Part shown: positions 1 to 7,841 of the stretch, one piece after another | How positions within the stretch are numbered: position 1 is the first letter of the stretch | Layout: each line of letters begins with the position of its first letter | Source of the DNA: CAZVWW01 sp964631265 | Lineage (GTDB): Bacteria; Thermotogota; Thermotogae; MWEM01 | Reading direction: 5' to 3' | NCBI GenBank assembly: GCA_964631265.1 | Contig: CAZVWW010000039.1 | Coordinates: 1 to 18,071, forward strand | Length of the DNA: 18,071 nucleotides | Translations under genes and position numbers: made by a program | Notes under the pieces: model-generated | Databases searched by the model: none | What the model saw: only the letters and a program-made list of their open reading frames with translations | What the model was told of the DNA's origin: nothing

Positions 1-1
1 C

Positions 2-73
2 CTAAAACGCCTATCGGGTCTTTACAGAACTCTTGAACAGAAGCATCAGCTTTTCATCAAGGAGCGTCTTTGA
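2..73 (+). CDS. Possible 3' end of a gene entering from the left
   Basis: Frame 2 is open from the window edge to a TGA at 71-73 and encodes a basic, helical-looking tail (LKRLSGLYRTLEQKHQLFIK, then ERL). Its composition is protein-like, and the stop is followed about 17 bp later by a strong palindrome, as expected at a gene end. I do not recognise the family. With only 23 codons visible, chance openness cannot be excluded. Confidence 0.35.
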   Translation, partial: LKRLSGLYRTLEQKHQLFIKERL

Positions 74-89
74 TGTACAATTGAATCCT

Positions 90-116
90 TAACCAAGGGG
101 ACTGTCCCCCTGGTTA
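90..116. repeat. 27-bp near-perfect palindrome with GGGGACTGTCCCC core
   Basis: The arms TAACCA-GGGGAC and GTCCCC-TGGTTA are symmetric about T103 with one mismatched pair (A96/C110). There is no T-tract on either side, so it is not a classic intrinsic terminator. GGGGACTGTCCCC-type palindromes occur as dispersed intergenic elements in various bacteria. Whether this one is repeated in this genome cannot be seen here; no second full copy is present in the window. Confidence 0.6.
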
Positions 117-272
117 CACTTGATGATCTTCTTGACATCCGAATTGTCCTGATAGCCCGATTTTCAAACGCCTCCGTCCCTGTTGTTTTTTTCTGTGCTT
201 TTTTCCAAGGATCATGCAACGATGGGTGTGTCATGAAGTATTTTATCAAAAGACAAGAAAGGAGTGAAGGTG

Positions 273-653
273 ATGAAAAGAATGTTGAAAAACAAATGGC
301 TTTCAGTGGGTGTTTGCTTGTTTCTCGCTTTGATTATCAGCAGTTGCACAATAACTGTTGAGTCTGTTGAATATTTTAACGTCACGATTCAGAATACCAC
401 AATGACACATATGGTAGTCAGTTTTACTGAAGGCTATTTAGACAGAGTCATAAATGCTTCCGATCAGCAGACGTTCTCTCTCCGCAAAGGGACCATCATC
501 AGTGCCATAACAAATACAAATCCAGCTACGCATTTTGTCTTCAACAGCGATCCAACCCAATTTAATTTTGAACTGGATGGTGTCGGGTATACGCTTGTAG
601 CTGAGTGGAACATAGCCGTTGGATACAATATCAGAGTGACAAGGGTTTTGTAA
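273..653 (+). CDS. Small secreted lipoprotein, unknown function
   Basis: Encodes 126 aa. The ATG at 273 is chosen over GTG 264 because AGGAG at 260-264 lies 8 nt before it. The N-terminus is a type II signal peptide: basic residues (MKRMLKNK), a hydrophobic core, and a lipobox ending ISSC at Cys25. The mature part (about 100 aa) is rich in Thr, Asn, Val and Phe with alternating polarity, which suggests a small beta-sandwich anchored to the outer face of the membrane. No catalytic motif is visible and I do not recognise the family. It is followed by a 214-bp gap before kinase 1, which has its own promoter, so the gene appears to be transcribed alone. No clear -10/-35 was found upstream. Confidence 0.75.
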   Translation: MKRMLKNKWLSVGVCLFLALIISSCTITVESVEYFNVTIQNTTMTHMVVSFTEGYLDRVINASDQQTFSLRKGTIISAITNTNPATHFVFNSDPTQFNFELDGVGYTLVAEWNIAVGYNIRVTRVL

Positions 654-807
654 GGCTCGGATGGTTAAAAAAGGCCTTTGTGTTTTTTCATATGTCGAAA
701 ACAGTTAAAAAAAGCAATAAGATCATGTTATTGTGAGTAAAAATTAATAGATCAAAAACTTCCGTATCTGTTTACCCGGAATACACGGAATAGAAACCTT
801 ATTTTTA

Positions 808-834
808 TTGACATTTGTGCTTATGTGTTATAAT
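808..834 (+). promoter_or_regulatory. Promoter of kinase 1 (TTGACA plus extended -10)
   Basis: TTGACA at 808-813 and TGTTATAAT (extended -10) at 826-834 are separated by a short 15-nt spacer. A start site near 841 would leave a leader of only about 25 nt before ATG 868. The extended -10 may compensate for the spacing. Confidence 0.6.
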
Positions 835-867
835 TCACTATCTTGAAACCATAAGCGTGGCTTTTAA

Positions 868-3579
868 ATGAAATATACAAAGCGCTCTCTGTTCAACGGG
901 TTATTGGATCAAGCAAAATTCAAGCGATTTCTCGCAGGATTCATCTTAGCTTTTCTGTTTATTGGGATTCTGTCTTTATTGGTTTTTTTTGTACAAACCA
1001 GATGGTTTCCGGTAAAAAACCTCAAGGGTTATCTAACCAATACCAATTACAGTCAACCCGACGATACCAAACTTGTTCATATCAAACCTAAAGACAAACC
1101 GGTGTTCTTTGAATTCAAGATTCCTGAATCCGAAAAAGAGAATCGTATCCTCCTGGTTGATATGACGTACAACAACGTCAAAATTTCTGTTAATGGCGAA
1201 GAGTTGCTGTTTCAGGAAGCCAATTTCAACTTGAATCCAAAGGGAATATTGTTGAATTACAAAAGGCAAGAGCTTACATTTCCAATTAGTCTGTCGATTG
1301 TTATTCATCCCGGTGGATTTCTCGAAATGGAAGGATATCCCCTGATCGCTGAAAAAGAGCATTTAATGATTAACGCAGGCCTGAAGAATGTTTTCAACAG
1401 TTTTATGTTTTTCCTTGTGGCCGGCATGGGCTTCTTATTAGCCTTTATACTTGTGTCCATTGGGTTTAAAGATAGTGACAGGCTGAAATCATTCATCCCC
1501 GTTGGTATTGCGATGCTGTATTACGGGGCTTACAGTTATTTTATCATCTATTCCTACGGGAATTACACTTATTATATAGTGGATACAGATATTTGGCGCA
1601 ACGTTGTTCCGAATTATCTTGCAAGCACCTTGCTTCTTGCAGGACTTGAATATTATTTTCTGAAACAGTGGAAGATGTTCAAGATTGTTTTAGTATCTGA
1701 CTTGATACTCATCCCGTTTCTTTTTGTTTTTCCGGCTATCAGCTATCTTTTGATTATCGCGATCAACTTCTTTTTCTTTTCCCTTCTGGCCTATAAATCC
1801 GATATGTTACTGTTCAACTTTATGGTTTACACCAGATTTGTCGCAGAAATCTATAACTTCTTCTCTGTATCTCTTTTTCCATACTGGCAGCTGGATTTAA
1901 GCGGGATTACATTGTTCGTCATGTTGTTTGGTGTTGGGTATTTCTTCATCTTGGATTTCAACAAGCAAAATGAATTGCTCAAGAATCAGGGCAATGAATT
2001 GCAAGTGACCAATGAACAGATGTATGCCATGAACGAAGTCTTGAAAGATGAATATATGGAGATCGAAAAGATAAACAACTCCCTCGAAGAAAAGATCAAA
2101 GAGCGAACCAGTCAATTGAGACAAACGATGAATTCCATTAAAACCCTCTTAAATAATACGGGAGAAGGGTTCTTGAAGTTTAACGATTCTCTGCTCGTTG
2201 AAGAGGAATACAGTGCTGAATGCAAGAAAATCTTCTGTAAAAACATTGAGCATCATTTTTTTCCGGTACTTATATCAAAGGGCGATTTAGATAGTATGGA
2301 AATGACAACGGATATTTTAAGAAAGATTCTGCATGAAGAAAACACCATTCAAAGGGAGCTTCTTATGTCTCTTCTTCCAAGCGTTATTGAAAGCTGTCAG
2401 AAGGTTCTGTCATTAAAGTACAGATTGATTGAAGAGGAAGATGACGAAAACCAAATCCAAAAAAAGATCATGGTGATTATCAAAGACATCACGAAAGAAC
2501 TGTCTTTGCAAAACAGGCTTAAGGAAGAAAAAGAGCTCTTTGAAGAAATTATCAAGCTGATTGCACACTATGATGATTTTCATCTTTTGGTGGAAGAATA
2601 TAACCACTTTTGGGATAAAGACTGTCCGGAGATTATTCAACGCTCTGATTTATCACACGAAGAAAAAAGAAATGAATTATTTAGAAGGATTCATACGTTT
2701 AAAGGAAGTTTTGGGATATTTGGTCTTAAAAGAATCTGTGAAGGTCTCCATATGCTTGAAAACCAACTGGAAGACAAAGATCAGGAACTCAAACAACTAA
2801 TCGAGAAGATCAAAGTCAACAGAAAGTATGCAAACTGGCTGGAGGAAGACATGTCAAAGGTATATGAGTATATTCAGCCAACTGTTTTGGAAAAACAAAG
2901 GACAACGTCCGTTGAAAGAGAAAGTATCAAAGAAGCGCTTGATCTGCTGAATCATATTGAAGAAAAAGACGCATTGAGAAAAGCAAAACAAGTCCTTCAA
3001 AAAGGACAGTTAAAGCCTTTTGATGAGGTTTTTGAAACTCAGAAACTCCTGTTTGAATTCGATGCCCAACGTTCCGGTGTGCTCATCGACGAAATAACCG
3101 TTAAGGGTAAGAACACCCTGATTGATGATGTGCGTTTAAGGCCTCTTTTCAGAAGCTGGGTGCATATCTTCAGGAATATCATCGATCATGGGATTGAATC
3201 TCCTGAAGAAAGGGCGAAAACAGGGAAAGACATTAAAGGAAAAATCAACGTAGAGGTTCACAAGGACGATCGCAATCTTACCTTTAAAATACAGGATGAT
3301 GGAAGAGGAATCGATCCGGATTCCATTTCTAAAAAGGCTGTTGAAAAAGGCTTAACAAACACCGAGAAGATAAAAACTAAATCTGACGCGCAAATCCTGA
3401 ACTTCATCTTTGAAGACGGCTTTTCCACCAAAAAGACACTATCAGAAACCTCCGGCAGAGGCGTTGGACTGGCCGCCGTAAAAAAAGAAGTTGAAAAACT
3501 CTCCGGAACCATACAAGTCCTAAGTCAAAAAGATGTTGGGACAACTTTCGTATTGAAGATTCCGAGAACGGTTTATTAA
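868..3579 (+). CDS. Membrane sensor kinase 1: 7TM, Hpt and CheA-like ATPase
   Basis: 903 aa. In order: TM helix (about 21-42); extracytoplasmic beta-rich domain (about 45-170); a polytopic region of roughly seven helices (about 175-362), resembling the 7TMR-DISM receptor layout; coiled coil (about 365-425); a PAS-like linker (about 425-545) starting MNSIKTLLNN; an Hpt domain with the phosphorylatable His609 in RRIHTFKGSFG; and a CheA-type HATPase (about 755-900) with N-box HIFRNIIDHG, DDGRGID (810-816), the CheA-like GFSTKK (851-856) and SGRGVGL (862-868). There is no CheW-binding P5 domain, so this is not chemotaxis CheA. It should autophosphorylate His609 on an extracellular cue and pass phosphate to the receiver protein encoded 152 bp downstream. 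No good ribosome binding site precedes ATG 868, so translation may be weak or the leader unusual. It is a diverged paralogue of the kinase at 4607-7348. The ligand is unknown. Confidence 0.88.
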   Translation: MKYTKRSLFNGLLDQAKFKRFLAGFILAFLFIGILSLLVFFVQTRWFPVKNLKGYLTNTNYSQPDDTKLVHIKPKDKPVFFEFKIPESEKENRILLVDMTYNNVKISVNGEELLFQEANFNLNPKGILLNYKRQELTFPISLSIVIHPGGFLEMEGYPLIAEKEHLMINAGLKNVFNSFMFFLVAGMGFLLAFILVSIGFKDSDRLKSFIPVGIAMLYYGAYSYFIIYSYGNYTYYIVDTDIWRNVVPNYLASTLLLAGLEYYFLKQWKMFKIVLVSDLILIPFLFVFPAISYLLIIAINFFFFSLLAYKSDMLLFNFMVYTRFVAEIYNFFSVSLFPYWQLDLSGITLFVMLFGVGYFFILDFNKQNELLKNQGNELQVTNEQMYAMNEVLKDEYMEIEKINNSLEEKIKERTSQLRQTMNSIKTLLNNTGEGFLKFNDSLLVEEEYSAECKKIFCKNIEHHFFPVLISKGDLDSMEMTTDILRKILHEENTIQRELLMSLLPSVIESCQKVLSLKYRLIEEEDDENQIQKKIMVIIKDITKELSLQNRLKEEKELFEEIIKLIAHYDDFHLLVEEYNHFWDKDCPEIIQRSDLSHEEKRNELFRRIHTFKGSFGIFGLKRICEGLHMLENQLEDKDQELKQLIEKIKVNRKYANWLEEDMSKVYEYIQPTVLEKQRTTSVERESIKEALDLLNHIEEKDALRKAKQVLQKGQLKPFDEVFETQKLLFEFDAQRSGVLIDEITVKGKNTLIDDVRLRPLFRSWVHIFRNIIDHGIESPEERAKTGKDIKGKINVEVHKDDRNLTFKIQDDGRGIDPDSISKKAVEKGLTNTEKIKTKSDAQILNFIFEDGFSTKKTLSETSGRGVGLAAVKKEVEKLSGTIQVLSQKDVGTTFVLKIPRTVY

Positions 3580-3594
3580 TCCTGCCGAATGGTC

Positions 3595-3634
3595 TTGTTT
3601 TTGGTATAATAAAACTGGCTGTTGCCAAAAACAA
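3595..3634. repeat. 10-bp inverted repeat in the kinase 1/receiver spacer
   Basis: TTGTTTTTGG (3595-3604) and CCAAAAACAA (3625-3634) are exact inverted copies 20 nt apart. The left arm overlaps the candidate extended -10 TGGTATAAT at 3602-3610. It could be an operator or a weak hairpin at the end of kinase 1. Confidence 0.45.
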
Positions 3635-3678
3635 CCACGCTGACCGTTTGGAGTTCTCCTGATTCCATGTGCTATAAT
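3602..3678 (+). promoter_or_regulatory. Two candidate extended -10 promoters for the receiver gene
   Basis: TGGTATAAT (3602-3610) and TGCTATAAT (3670-3678) both match the extended -10 consensus. The second lies 54 bp before ATG 3732. A weak TTGGAG lies 19 nt upstream of the second TATAAT; neither has a good -35. The receiver protein can therefore be made separately from kinase 1. Confidence 0.5.
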
Positions 3679-3731
3679 ATGCTCGGGGATAAGGGTTCAT
3701 TATTCTATTAGAAAATGAAGAGGGTTAATTA

Positions 3732-4373
3732 ATGTTAAGGATACTCGTCGCTGATGATTCCTATCTAATGAGAAGAAATTTGAAGAGCATACTGAAGCAA
3801 TTGGGGTATAAGGTGGTTGGTGAAGCCTCTAACGGCCGTGAAGCGACTGAACTATATAAGCAGCTTCTACCGGATGTTGTTACAATGGATATTACGATGC
3901 CGGATATGAACGGCATTGAAGCGGTAGAAGAGATTATAAAGGATCATCCCGATGCCAATATTATCATGATTTCAGCTCTTAATCAGAGGCGAATGGTCTA
4001 TACCGCCATCAATAAAGGAGCCAAGTACTACTTAATCAAACCGTTTAAGATATCAATGGTATCCAAGGCGTTGGAGGAAGTCTTTAAGGCACGGGGAAAA
4101 AATGAACAGCAAGAGGCGAAAGAACTCAAACCCACTTCGGGATATCTGGTTTCGAACATAGAGGGAAGCATCTATATTCAAATCTACACAGTTTTGAATA
4201 AAACACAATCATTAGAATTGAATGCAACACTCAAGGGTCTGATGGAGATCCCTAATATTAAAATCACGTTTGATTTAAGCGCTTGTTCTGATTATGAACA
4301 GTTCTTAAGCACTGTAAAGGGTTTTAAGAACCAGATTGAAGAAAAAGGTGGGCAAGCAAAGATCATTCAATAA
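3732..4373 (+). CDS. Response regulator: CheY-like receiver with a novel C-terminal domain
   Basis: 213 aa, with an AGGG site 7 nt before the ATG. Residues 1-120 are a complete receiver: acidic pair Asp8/Asp9, phosphoacceptor Asp53 in TMDITMPDMNG, Ser81 in MISA, and Lys103 in LIKPF. All residues needed for phosphotransfer are present. After a charged linker (about 121-135) comes an alpha/beta segment of about 75 aa with hydrophobic strands (IYIQIYTV, IKITFDLSA) and a final amphipathic helix. The DLS-containing strand recalls STAS domains, but the match is weak and no DNA-binding helix-turn-helix is present. Output is therefore probably by protein binding. It sits between two Hpt-containing kinases and is the obvious phosphate acceptor for kinase 1 and perhaps for both. 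Confidence 0.85.
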   Translation: MLRILVADDSYLMRRNLKSILKQLGYKVVGEASNGREATELYKQLLPDVVTMDITMPDMNGIEAVEEIIKDHPDANIIMISALNQRRMVYTAINKGAKYYLIKPFKISMVSKALEEVFKARGKNEQQEAKELKPTSGYLVSNIEGSIYIQIYTVLNKTQSLELNATLKGLMEIPNIKITFDLSACSDYEQFLSTVKGFKNQIEEKGGQAKIIQ

Positions 4374-4419
4374 GTAATATATGACCTGCTAAAAAACGCA
4401 AAGCCCCATTTATTGGAAT

Positions 4420-4610
4420 TCGAAGGAAACAAACTAAAAAAGCTGATACAGGGTTTTTGAACAAGACTGCTTAGGAATTGTTTTTTGAGAGCTAAGCGAA
4501 CAGTCGGCTATGTGGGTCAGGACTTTTGGAAAACACGCAATAGGGAGCTATTTCTGCGTCAGCTCTGGTGATCCGGAGTTGTTCCCGGTGGGTTATTCAA
4601 AAGTTCTTAT
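4420..4610 (+). pseudogene. Eroded IS200/IS605-type transposase (tnpA) 3' remnant
   Basis: The space between two convergent signalling genes reads as a broken protein. From 4440 one frame gives KLIQGF, a TGA at 4458-4460, then TRLLRN and further on VGQDFWK (4512-4532). The reading then shifts by one base to SYFCVSSGDPEL (4546-4581). This order (K-rich helix, LLR, a G-x-x-FW motif, then SYF-V-S-G) resembles the C-terminal half of IS200-like Y1 transposases. The catalytic HUH and Tyr segments are not visible and no end hairpins were identified. It is a dead fragment whose 3' part reaches the kinase 2 stop codon. The assignment rests on motif memory only. Confidence 0.42.
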
Positions 4611-7348
4611 GAAAGGTTCGGGATTTTCATAGTGAAGGTTGTTGAATATCCCGGTATAGAATCAACATTGATCTTTCCATCGAGTTTTTCAACTTCTCTT
4701 TTGACAGAAGCAAGGCCAAACCCCCTGCCTGAAATTTCGGTAGTCTTTTTCTTTGTGGAAAAGCCATCGCGGAATATCAGGTTCAACACTTCCTGCTTTT
4801 TCAACGTATTTGACTCTTTCTTGCTGATTAGGCCTCTTTTGACGGCTTTTTTTGCAATCTCGTCCGGGTCTAATCCCCTTCCGTCGTCTGTGATTGTGAA
4901 TAAAAGGCTATCGGTGCTTTTCTCAGCGCTCACCGTAATGGTTCCCAGTTCATCCTTGCCTTTTTTTACGCGTACATCGGGTGATTCTATTCCGTGATCC
5001 AGTATATTCCGGAAAATGTGTGTCCAGCTTTTGAAAAGCGGCTTCAAACGGACTTCGTCTATTTCGGTGTTTTCACCCTTTACTTGTATCTCGTTCAAGT
5101 TGATTCCAAGGCGCCTTGCCGTTGATTCGACAAGCGCTTTCCTGGCTTCAAAGACCTCTTTGAAACGAACTTGCTCCAATTCCATCAAGATAGCCTTGGC
5201 CTTTTCCACTTCTGTTGATTTTTCTGTCTTGTCCAGCCATTCCCTGGCCGTTTTGATCTTTTGTCGGTTTGTCTGTTGCTTCCTTTGTTTTTTCAATGTC
5301 TCCGGGTTGATGTATTCGTAAATTCTTCCCATCTCAATTTCAAGCCACTCTGTATATTTGGAATTATCCAGGATGTTCAACATCACTTCTGATGGGGAGC
5401 TATCAGGTTCAGATAAATCTGTTTCAAGAGAATGCAGTTCTGAAACCAGGTGTTTAAAACCGAAACCGGCAAAATTACCTTTGAATGTGTGTATTCTTCT
5501 TGTCAGTTCGTTCCTTCTGTCATTATTATCCAACTTCTGTGAATGAACGATGGTATAGACTTCATTTTCCCAGAAATTCAAATAATCCTCAGTGAGTTCG
5601 TTGAAATCTTTGTAATTGGCAATCACTTTTATGATCTCTTCAAAAAGATCTTTTTCTTCCTTCAATTTGTTTTTCAGTTTAAGATTTTCTGTTATGTTAC
5701 GGGCGATAACCATGATTTTTCTTTCCTGTTCTTCCTGTCCGGTTAATTCTTCTGTGATTGAGCGGTATTCCAATGAAAGGATTTTATCATTCTTTTCCAC
5801 CATCTTGGGTAATAACGAGATGAGGACTCTCCGATTTACTTCTTCGGTTTCAGTTAAGATCTTTCTGAGAGTATTCGCCACCAACTCCATCTCGTTCATA
5901 TCATCTCCGCTGATCAAGGCTGGAAAGTATTTGCATTCGATGCCGCCATCAAAGAGGTTGTAGCATTCGGTGCTGAATTCGGGCTCGATAATCAGGCTGG
6001 CGTTGAATTTAAGAAAACCCTCTCTTGCATTATTGAGAAGCGTCTTAATGGAGTTCATGGTCTTTCTTAGTTGTTCCGTTCTCTCCATCACAGTTTCTTC
6101 AAGATCATAGTTCAGTTTTTCGATCTCTTTATAAGAGCTCTCCAGTTCTTCATTCATGGCCATCATCTCTTCGTTCGAGCTCTGAAGCTCTTCTTGCTTT
6201 CTCTCCAATTCTTTGTGCTGTTTGTTGAAATCCATAATGAAGAAAAACCCATATCCCGAAAGCGCTATCAAAGATCCGAACGTATAAATGTGAAAATTCC
6301 ACCTGGGATAGATGATGTTAGAAACCAGGCTGTGCATAGCTGAAAAAGATTGAAAGACAACGAGAAAGTTGAAGAACGTCACATTGGATCGGTAAGTGAG
6401 GATTACAAAAAAACCATATGTTGCCATGGAGATTGCATAATAAATCAACATTGGATTAAAAGAGACAAAACATAACAAACCCGCACTGATAATGGACAAC
6501 AGTCTGGTCATCTTCCATGAGTTAAAAAGGTGTTTTTCAAAACCTGCAAACAGTGCCATCATGGAGAACAAAGCCATGATAGACAAAAAACCGAATAACG
6601 ATAGAGGCTTCAGGGATAGATGCATACCGCCTATATTGAGAAAATCATTTCGGAAAAGATGAGTGGGGTTACAATAAAGAATGTTGATCAAAAAAAAGAA
6701 ACTATAGTAGGACATTCCCAGGGCAAAGGGAAAAAATGAGAAGAACAATTCCCGGTTTTTTATCGCCAGTGAAAACATAATCAGAGCGAGGATCAGTGTA
6801 ATGCCGGACATTATCAGCATGGTGTAATCCCCTAAAAAGGTGTTCAATTTTGCGAAAAATGTTAAATAAGCATAATCTCCTATCAGCGGTTCGTTCTGGA
6901 GTTGAAGGACACCCCCTTGTGCCACTTGTATTTTCAACGCCACCGGAAAATCGATCTGGGGATTCCTTAGATCGACCAGATTTTCCTCCCCATTAAAAAG
7001 GGTTTGACGGGTTTCTTCAGCATTGTCGAAGATAATTCTGCCGTTGAGAAAGATCCGGACGCCTTTGGTACGGGCTTTGGAAAAGAGAATCGCCGGATGG
7101 TCCCAGTCTTTTGGGATCCTGAATTTAAAAGTGGTGAACTCTTGCGCATTCTGCACAGATAGATTGTATTTTGCACGATTAGATTCGGTCAGATAAACCG
7201 ACAGACTTTCCAATGGAGTAAATCCAGCTTGAACAAGGTACAAAGCGGAGATCAAGAGAATCAACAGTATGACGGCTGCAATTGACCCCTTTAGAAAGTT
7301 TTTTGTTTTATGGAAATTGTTCACCGGTTTCACGTTCTCAGAAGACAA
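4607..7348 (-). CDS. Membrane sensor kinase 2: 7TM, Hpt and CheA-like ATPase
   Basis: 913 aa, same architecture as kinase 1 and clearly homologous throughout: TM helix (about 20-40), extracytoplasmic domain (about 45-165), 7TM-like block (about 170-372), coiled coil (about 375-430), PAS-like linker beginning MNSIKTLLNN (431-440), Hpt with His620 in RRIHTFKGNFAG, and CheA-type HATPase with THIFRNILDHG, DDGRGLD (821-827), GFSTKK and SGRGFGL. Cytoplasmic halves are much more alike than the sensor halves, so the two probably detect different signals and feed similar output. The start is a TTG with AAGGGGG 5 nt upstream; no ATG fits better. It runs convergent to the receiver gene and lies just downstream of a decayed flavodoxin gene on the same strand, whose old promoter may now drive it. 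No P5 domain is present. Confidence 0.87.
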   Translation of the reverse strand: MSSENVKPVNNFHKTKNFLKGSIAAVILLILLISALYLVQAGFTPLESLSVYLTESNRAKYNLSVQNAQEFTTFKFRIPKDWDHPAILFSKARTKGVRIFLNGRIIFDNAEETRQTLFNGEENLVDLRNPQIDFPVALKIQVAQGGVLQLQNEPLIGDYAYLTFFAKLNTFLGDYTMLIMSGITLILALIMFSLAIKNRELFFSFFPFALGMSYYSFFFLINILYCNPTHLFRNDFLNIGGMHLSLKPLSLFGFLSIMALFSMMALFAGFEKHLFNSWKMTRLLSIISAGLLCFVSFNPMLIYYAISMATYGFFVILTYRSNVTFFNFLVVFQSFSAMHSLVSNIIYPRWNFHIYTFGSLIALSGYGFFFIMDFNKQHKELERKQEELQSSNEEMMAMNEELESSYKEIEKLNYDLEETVMERTEQLRKTMNSIKTLLNNAREGFLKFNASLIIEPEFSTECYNLFDGGIECKYFPALISGDDMNEMELVANTLRKILTETEEVNRRVLISLLPKMVEKNDKILSLEYRSITEELTGQEEQERKIMVIARNITENLKLKNKLKEEKDLFEEIIKVIANYKDFNELTEDYLNFWENEVYTIVHSQKLDNNDRRNELTRRIHTFKGNFAGFGFKHLVSELHSLETDLSEPDSSPSEVMLNILDNSKYTEWLEIEMGRIYEYINPETLKKQRKQQTNRQKIKTAREWLDKTEKSTEVEKAKAILMELEQVRFKEVFEARKALVESTARRLGINLNEIQVKGENTEIDEVRLKPLFKSWTHIFRNILDHGIESPDVRVKKGKDELGTITVSAEKSTDSLLFTITDDGRGLDPDEIAKKAVKRGLISKKESNTLKKQEVLNLIFRDGFSTKKKTTEISGRGFGLASVKREVEKLDGKINVDSIPGYSTTFTMKIPNLS

Positions 7349-7372
7349 GATAACCCCCTTAAATTGTTTTGG

Positions 7373-7396
7373 GGACGATCATCTTTTCAATCGTCC
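7373..7396 (-). other. Hairpin in the leader of kinase 2
   Basis: GGACGAT and ATCGTCC form a 7-bp stem with a 10-nt loop, ending about 12 nt before the AAGGGGG ribosome binding site of kinase 2. On the minus strand it is not followed by a T-tract. It may be the old end of the flavodoxin remnant or a leader structure affecting kinase 2 translation. Confidence 0.35.
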
Positions 7397-7614
7397 TCTT
7401 AGTCTTTCCTTCGTTTGGTATATCCTTTGATGGATCATTTAACTTTTCTCATATAGATTCCCGCACCCAAAACCACTGATTCCCATTCTTCCAGCGTTAT
7501 TTTCTTCGCCTTTTTTATGTGAATCGTCTGGCTGTTATCGCCAAAATTTTCTACCAGCCGGTTTGCAAACATCTCGGTTGTGGCGTGCTTGTTCTCGTAG
7601 CTAATTATCTTCAT
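7385..7614 (-). pseudogene. Decayed flavodoxin (HemG-like) gene, truncated paralogue of 15869-16354
   Basis: Starts at ATG 7614 with a GAGG site 8 nt upstream and encodes 59 residues that match the intact flavodoxin almost residue for residue (NKHATTEMFANRL against SKHGTTEMFANRL, and HIKKAKKITLEEWESVVLGA). The frame stops at TGA 7435-7437, exactly where the intact copy has an Arg codon (KVKRSIKGY). Homology continues past it as SIKGYTKRRKD, then hits a TAA where the intact gene reads DEL. Two nonsense changes and loss of the C-terminal 60 percent make it a pseudogene. Similarity also extends upstream through the leader and -10 region, so the duplication included the promoter. In the FMN phosphate loop the Gly is changed to Ala. 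Confidence 0.85.
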
Positions 7615-7841
7615 TAAAAACACCTCACAGTTTGTTGCGAGATTATTAGATAATCGCGATTGTTTTCACGGGCATGACTTACTTTCGAATACTTGTACAA
7701 GGAATACTTTATTTTATCTGAATCACCGCAAAAGTAGTTTTGAGATCAGGGAATTGTATTTATTCTTTTCCTATCAATATTTGACATTCACATGCGGCCT
7801 CAAAGGGACTGTCATCTTGTCTTTCAGACGTTTTGAATCAC

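Noticed and set aside
46..249. 67-aa minus-strand reading frame near the left edge
   Set aside because: It runs through the palindrome, has no ribosome binding site I can support and no recognisable motif.
715..733. CAATAA/TTATTG inverted repeat downstream of the lipoprotein gene
   Set aside because: Only six AT-rich pairs; too weak to call a terminator or operator.
7687..7710. CTTGTACAAG palindrome in the spacer between the flavodoxin remnant and DDAH
   Set aside because: A single 10-bp palindrome without a second copy or promoter context; expected by chance at this scale.
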